8,265 bases of DNA. Origin: Candidatus Aenigmatarchaeota archaeon (GTDB taxonomy: Archaea; Aenigmatarchaeota; Aenigmatarchaeia; QMZP01). The stretch covers positions 1 to 8,265 of the forward strand of contig JACQOC010000002.1 in the NCBI GenBank assembly GCA_016202785.1, given 5' to 3'. Below the pieces are notes generated by a model. The model ran no database searches and was not told where the DNA came from. It saw nothing but the letters and a program-made list of their open reading frames with translations. Position 1 is the first letter of the stretch, and each line of letters starts with the position of its first letter. Position numbers and translations under genes: made by a program. Of this stretch, positions 5,993 to 8,265 are shown piece after piece.

Positions 5993-6853
5993 ATGGCCGC
6001 TAACCTTTCCAGCCTCGTTAAGAGCCGGCTATCGCACCGGGCCCTGTTTGAAAAGCTGTACTCACACTTGTTTTCCGCCTATTATGGCGGGTCGATGGAC
6101 CAGGCCGAAACCTGCGTTTTCCATCGCGGCATGGATACCAGATTTCCCAACCGCGGCTCGGTGAGCTATATAATATTTGACCCGCCCAGCAAGCTGACGT
6201 ATACCTTTACAATACCTTTCACCGCTCCCGGATTTGCCATCGACAGCTTGCCGCCGGAGCTTGCGGCCAGCGTCAAGAAGCTTGACCTCTCCAACCCAGA
6301 AGACCTGTACCAGGCGGCGCGTACCATCAGGAACGCTGCCAAAGAGGGGATTTCCAGCGAGGAAATGATGCTGGCGGCGCACGCGCAACCGAAGCAGGAT
6401 TCGCTCGGCTTGATTGAAGTCGGCACGCAGCCAGCGGTTGCCAGATGGGCAGAACGCTCCGGCGTGGAACGGTATTTTGCCGAAAAGGAGCAGCTTGACT
6501 GGCACCCGGGCTATGCGCAGCATGCGCTTGAAAGCGGCGACGTCTTGCTGTACTATCCGCAGCCCCGGCCTGCGGATTACACGCCTGATGAAAACCATTT
6601 CTCCAGTAGGCTGCAGGCCACGGACAATTTGATTGACCAGTTTTCGGGTATTTTGTTCGCCGCCAAGGACGTGGCAAGGACCGCGCTTGCCCATGAGAAG
6701 CTGATAATCGGGGATGAGGTTTCCGAGGCGCATTTCCGCAACATGTTCCAGAAGGCAAAGCATGGCGCCACCGGCAGAGATGGAATGCTCCGCGACACGC
6801 TGGAAAGGTATCAGCAAATAGGCGACAACCTGCACATCCTGGCAGAAGATTAG
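5993..6853 (+). CDS. Uncharacterised soluble protein, 286 residues
   Basis: I do not recognise this family. The product is hydrophilic, lacks a signal peptide or membrane segment, and has a single Cys (C41), so it is probably cytoplasmic. Predicted helices dominate the N-terminus (residues 4-30, SLVKSRLSHRALFEKLYSHL) and the C-terminus (about 205-280). A beta-like region follows at 56-80 (VSYIIFDPPSKLTYTFTIPF), then an acidic linker LSNPEDLYQAARTIRN and SGDVLLYYPQPRPADYTPDE. No catalytic signature is evident. The frame is open back to 5888, overlapping HMG-CoA reductase, but the ATG at 5993 (MAANLSSLVKSRL) is preferred because a TATA element lies 26 bases upstream. Codon choice and GC match the neighbours, and the long frame through a GC-rich region supports real coding. 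Divergent transcription with HMG-CoA reductase could mean shared control but does not indicate function. Confidence 0.8.
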   Translation: MAANLSSLVKSRLSHRALFEKLYSHLFSAYYGGSMDQAETCVFHRGMDTRFPNRGSVSYIIFDPPSKLTYTFTIPFTAPGFAIDSLPPELAASVKKLDLSNPEDLYQAARTIRNAAKEGISSEEMMLAAHAQPKQDSLGLIEVGTQPAVARWAERSGVERYFAEKEQLDWHPGYAQHALESGDVLLYYPQPRPADYTPDENHFSSRLQATDNLIDQFSGILFAAKDVARTALAHEKLIIGDEVSEAHFRNMFQKAKHGATGRDGMLRDTLERYQQIGDNLHILAED

Positions 6854-6877
6854 CATACGGTTTGGCGATTCTCTAAC

Positions 6878-6893
6878 GCAAAAGCCTTTTTGC
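6878..6893 (+). terminator. Weak hairpin downstream of the 286-residue gene
   Basis: GCAAAA-GCCT-TTTTGC is a 6-bp stem with a 4-base loop starting 25 bases after the stop codon; its 3' arm contributes a run of five T residues. It may terminate the upstream plus-strand transcript. The stem is A/T-rich and has no T-tail beyond it, so confidence is low. Confidence 0.3.
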
Positions 6894-6942
6894 CGGCATC
6901 CGCGGAAGCCCGTCAAAAAAGCTGCAGTAGGCTGCCGGCAAA
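6889..6942. repeat. 10-bp inverted repeat in the pre-tRNA gap
   Basis: TTTGCCGGCA at 6889-6898 and TGCCGGCAAA at 6933-6942 are perfect reverse complements separated by 34 bases; each contains the palindrome TGCCGGCA. They could form a stem or be paired protein sites, but their role is unknown. The left arm overlaps the 6878-6893 hairpin, so the two structures would compete. Confidence 0.4.
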
Positions 6943-6981
6943 GACTAGGAACATGCCCAACGCCACCAATACCAGGCCCAT
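6913..6981 (-). CDS. Possible 22-residue membrane peptide or remnant of a small membrane protein
   Basis: On the minus strand an ATG at 6981 opens a short frame, MGLVLVALGMFLVFAGSLLQ and two more residues, ending TGA at 6915-6913. It is one hydrophobic segment with a Gly/Ala pattern reminiscent of small archaeal membrane families such as DUF131, but it lacks the rest of such a protein. In the same frame the open reading extends upstream (NGRVLHLPENLVF) without a standard start. An ATG at 7019 is in another frame and would join if the AAAA run near 6994-6997 had one more A. A TATA-like TTAAATAT (minus strand, 7037-7044) lies about 21 bases before that ATG. It may be a real small gene with an indel, a relic or chance. 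Confidence 0.2.
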   Translation of the reverse strand: MGLVLVALGMFLVFAGSLLQLF

Positions 6982-7018
6982 AAAAACTAGGTTTTCCGGC
7001 AGATGCAGAACGCGGCCA

Positions 7019-7026
7019 TTTATAAT
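7019..7026 (+). promoter_or_regulatory. TATA box of the tRNA-Leu gene
   Basis: TTTATAAT is centred about 25 bases upstream of base 7048, predicting a transcript with a very short leader before the tRNA 5' end at 7052. Archaeal tRNA genes use the same TATA-dependent polymerase as protein genes. A second A/T element (ATATTTAA at 7037-7044) is too close for the tRNA and would fit minus-strand transcription better. Confidence 0.5.
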
Positions 7027-7051
7027 TCCAACCGGGATATTTAACCACAAT

Positions 7052-7165
7052 GCGGGGGTAGCCAAGCGGTCAAAGGCGCTGGCCTAAGGAGCCAGTCTCT
7101 TAGTGAGTTCGCAGGTTCGAAACCCGGCTTGACAGCATCAGCCGCCGAAAATCCTGCCTCCCGCA
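7052..7165 (+). tRNA. tRNA-Leu(AAG) with a T-loop intron
   Basis: The acceptor arm is GCGGGGG (7052-7058) paired with CTCCCGC (7158-7164), including one G-U pair, followed by discriminator A at 7165; CCA is not encoded. The D-arm is GCC...GGC (7061-7077) with the conserved GG. The anticodon arm is CTGGC-CTAAGGA-GCCAG (7079-7095), giving anticodon AAG at 7086-7088 with U33 and G37. The 15-base variable region (7096-7110) can pair CTC with GAG, making it a class II tRNA as expected for Leu. The T-stem is GCAGG (7111-7115) with CCTGC (7153-7157), but the T-loop is split: TTCGAA is followed by 30 extra bases before the final T60. Removing 7122-7151 gives a standard TTCGAAT loop and an 84-base tRNA. 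A at position 34 is unusual for archaea, where GAG is expected. Confidence 0.9.
7122..7151 (+). other. 30-base tRNA intron at position 59/60 (T-loop)
   Basis: The splice region folds as an archaeal bulge-helix-bulge variant. The outer helix is the T-stem GCAGG/CCTGC. The central 4-bp helix is TTCG (7116-7119) with CGAA (7146-7149). The 3' bulge is AAT (7150-7152) and the 5' side opens at AAA (7120-7122). Cutting after the second base of each bulge removes exactly 30 bases and restores TTCGAAT. The inner helix does not follow directly: CGGC (7125-7128) pairs with GCCG (7141-7144) after an asymmetric loop, then TGA (7130-7132) with TCA (7138-7140) around CAGCA. The motif is therefore relaxed, which in archaea generally needs a broad-specificity splicing endonuclease. 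Boundaries could slide by a base or two because of flanking A runs. Confidence 0.82.
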
Positions 7166-7203
7166 TCGTACGGCTAGGGCTAGCTAGCTTTGTCAGGATG
7201 CGC

Positions 7204-7210
7204 ATAAATT
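7204..7210 (+). promoter_or_regulatory. TATA box of the M24 peptidase gene
   Basis: ATAAATT is centred 24 bases upstream of the ATG at 7231, again fitting a leaderless transcript. It lies just downstream of the tRNA and of a CTAG-rich palindrome (GCTAGCTAGC, 7179-7188) that may help end the tRNA transcript. Confidence 0.5.
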
Positions 7211-7230
7211 GCTTTCTGCCAACAACAACG

Positions 7231-8265
7231 ATGCTTAGCGACCTGCCGGCATTGATGGATCAAAATGGCTATGCTGCCGTTGTGGTGATCGGCACTCCCA
7301 CCCGAAGCTTGAGCCAGTATTACGTCACCGGCGGGGCGGAGATGGGCCGCATCGCTGCCATTTTCCGGAATGATGGCCAGAACTTCCTGGTTTACAGCAA
7401 CCTGGAGCGCGCCAAGGCGGAAAGGGTACCAGGTTTCAACCTGCTGAACTGGAACAACAGCTACTATCCGAACCAGCAGCTGCTGAAAGAGGATTTTGTC
7501 CGGGGGATTGCCCAGATATGGCACGACCGGATCATCGGCGAGGCGCAGGTTGCTGCTGGCCGGCCAATCGCTTTCTATGCGGAGGAGGAGGTGCGGTTCT
7601 GGTATCCAGTGTTGCAATACATGGCCGATAAATTGGGAATGAAATTCGACTGGAATCCGGATGCGGACTTGCTGCTGGCGGCAAGGGAGACCAAAGATAA
7701 CAAAGAATTGGCGCGTATCCGAGGCTTGGGCGAAGCCACTTCTGCGGCCTACGGGAATGCAGTCAAATGGCTGCAAGGCTGCCAAGACCGGGAAGGATTC
7801 TTGGCCGATGGGGAAGGCTTTGTCACCACTGGCAGATTGCGCAATGCGCTGCAGGCAACCTTGGATGGAAACGGCTATTTCCTGGAAGAATGTGACATCG
7901 GCATTGGCAAGGGCAGCGCCGATCCACACCCGATCCGGGACGATGGCCAGCGGATCCCTATTGGCATGCCAGTACTGATCGACATGATGGCGGCAGAAGG
8001 GTTTGTCGGTTACCATAGCGATTTCACGCGGACATTGGTCATTGGGCAGGCGAGCTATGATGTCAGGAAAGCATATCATGATGCGCTGGAAGTGCGCGAG
8101 CAAATGCTTGCTGAAATACGCTTGGGCGCGATTGCCGGGGAGGTCCAGGGAACAGCATATCAGCTGTTCGAATCGTTAGGCTATCCCACCAACCGGCTTG
8201 GTTCCTCCCTAAAAGGCTTCAACCACACTATCGGGCACGGCGTGGGCCTGGCTTCGGTCAAACGC
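7231..8265 (+). CDS. M24 family metallopeptidase (Xaa-Pro dipeptidase/aminopeptidase-like), C-terminus outside window
   Basis: The frame is open from the ATG at 7231 through the last base (345 codons). It is a two-domain pita-bread peptidase, expected to be cytoplasmic and to cleave N-terminal or dipeptide Xaa-Pro bonds with two metal ions. Residues 1-150 form the creatinase-like N-terminal domain (AAVVVIGTPTRSLSQYYVTG). Residues of about 155-345 are the catalytic domain, beginning LAARETKDNKELARIRGLGE. Visible metal ligands are D251 (VLIDMM), D264 (YHSDFTRT) and H336 (HTIGHGVG); the two Glu ligands would lie beyond the edge. The two Asp ligands are 13 residues apart instead of the usual 11, a spacing seen in a subgroup of M24 proteins. 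Substrate class cannot be decided, and methionine aminopeptidase is unlikely given the N-terminal domain. The ATG fits the TATA spacing. Confidence 0.92.
   Translation, partial: MLSDLPALMDQNGYAAVVVIGTPTRSLSQYYVTGGAEMGRIAAIFRNDGQNFLVYSNLERAKAERVPGFNLLNWNNSYYPNQQLLKEDFVRGIAQIWHDRIIGEAQVAAGRPIAFYAEEEVRFWYPVLQYMADKLGMKFDWNPDADLLLAARETKDNKELARIRGLGEATSAAYGNAVKWLQGCQDREGFLADGEGFVTTGRLRNALQATLDGNGYFLEECDIGIGKGSADPHPIRDDGQRIPIGMPVLIDMMAAEGFVGYHSDFTRTLVIGQASYDVRKAYHDALEVREQMLAEIRLGAIAGEVQGTAYQLFESLGYPTNRLGSSLKGFNHTIGHGVGLASVKR

Noticed and set aside
5905..5994. N-terminal 30-residue extension of HMG-CoA reductase
   Set aside because: The TATA box lies inside this segment, 26 bases before the ATG at 5904, and the family N-terminus begins at MGSSDISGF.
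6062..7048. Minus-strand open frame of 328 codons opposite the 286-residue gene
   Set aside because: The Arg/Gly/Cys-rich composition is typical of antisense shadow in GC-rich DNA. It crosses the intergenic spacer and covers the plus-strand gene that has a good start and promoter.
7052..7140. tRNA-Leu as a pseudogene lacking its 3' end
   Set aside because: Full T-stem and acceptor partners are found 30 bases further on, with perfect T-stem pairing and a splice-like fold, so an intron explains it better than decay.
7174..7188. Cluster of three CTAG tetramers with palindrome GCTAGCTAGC after the tRNA
   Set aside because: Could be a weak hairpin at the end of the tRNA transcript, but it has no T-tract and is too short to call as an attachment site or operator.
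7180..8103. Minus-strand open frame of 307 codons opposite the M24 gene
   Set aside because: It lies over conserved M24 catalytic motifs on the plus strand; its product has no recognisable motif.
1..8265. CRISPR array, transposon or defence-system signatures
   Set aside because: No regularly spaced repeats, transposase motifs, terminal inverted repeats or nuclease-helicase gene pairs were seen on either strand.

Overview
The window is archaeal DNA of moderately high GC content. Three things support this. First, nearly every gene start has an A/T-rich TATA-like element centred about 22-26 bases upstream of the start codon, with no Shine-Dalgarno sequence, which is the pattern of leaderless archaeal transcription. 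Second, a tRNA-Leu gene is interrupted by a 30-base intron in the T-loop whose borders fold into a bulge-helix-bulge-like structure. Third, the gene families fit: a DUF763 protein, an LDH-like malate dehydrogenase, and HMG-CoA reductase for isoprenoid lipids. The lineage cannot be fixed from sequence reading alone. A non-canonical tRNA intron combined with a bacterial-type (class II) HMG-CoA reductase would suit a DPANN or similarly divergent archaeon, but that is inference.

Layout. Bases 1-2005 hold a minus-strand cluster of secreted proteins. The order of transcription is an Ig-like/ASH-like protein (1029-1937), a Cys-rich protein with a DCYDN...DYNCDG motif (149-1012) and the N-terminus of a third exported protein (1-103, cut by the window edge). 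The first two share an Ig-like module and look like divergent paralogues with different C-terminal modules. Bases 2133-4589 carry three independently promoted plus-strand genes: a small O6-alkylguanine-DNA alkyltransferase, a DUF763 protein split by a one-base frameshift in an A-tract, and malate dehydrogenase. A class II HMG-CoA reductase on the minus strand (4639-5904) converges with malate dehydrogenase. It diverges from an unrecognised 286-residue soluble protein (5993-6853), and the two divergent TATA boxes flank a GC-rich inverted repeat.

Bases 6854-7051 hold a hairpin, an inverted repeat, a doubtful tiny membrane-peptide ORF and the tRNA promoter. The intron-containing tRNA-Leu is at 7052-7165. 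A plus-strand M24 (Xaa-Pro dipeptidase/aminopeptidase-like) gene starts at 7231 and runs off the window end.

The genes do not form one pathway. HMG-CoA reductase supplies mevalonate for archaeal lipids, malate dehydrogenase serves central carbon metabolism, the alkyltransferase repairs DNA, the M24 enzyme probably processes peptides, and the left cluster is cell-surface. Nothing resembles a defence island, CRISPR array or transposon. The most unusual element is the tRNA-Leu: a T-loop intron between positions 59 and 60, and an AAG anticodon (A at position 34), which is unexpected in archaea. The next points of interest are the DUF763 frameshift and the revised, TATA-anchored start sites.
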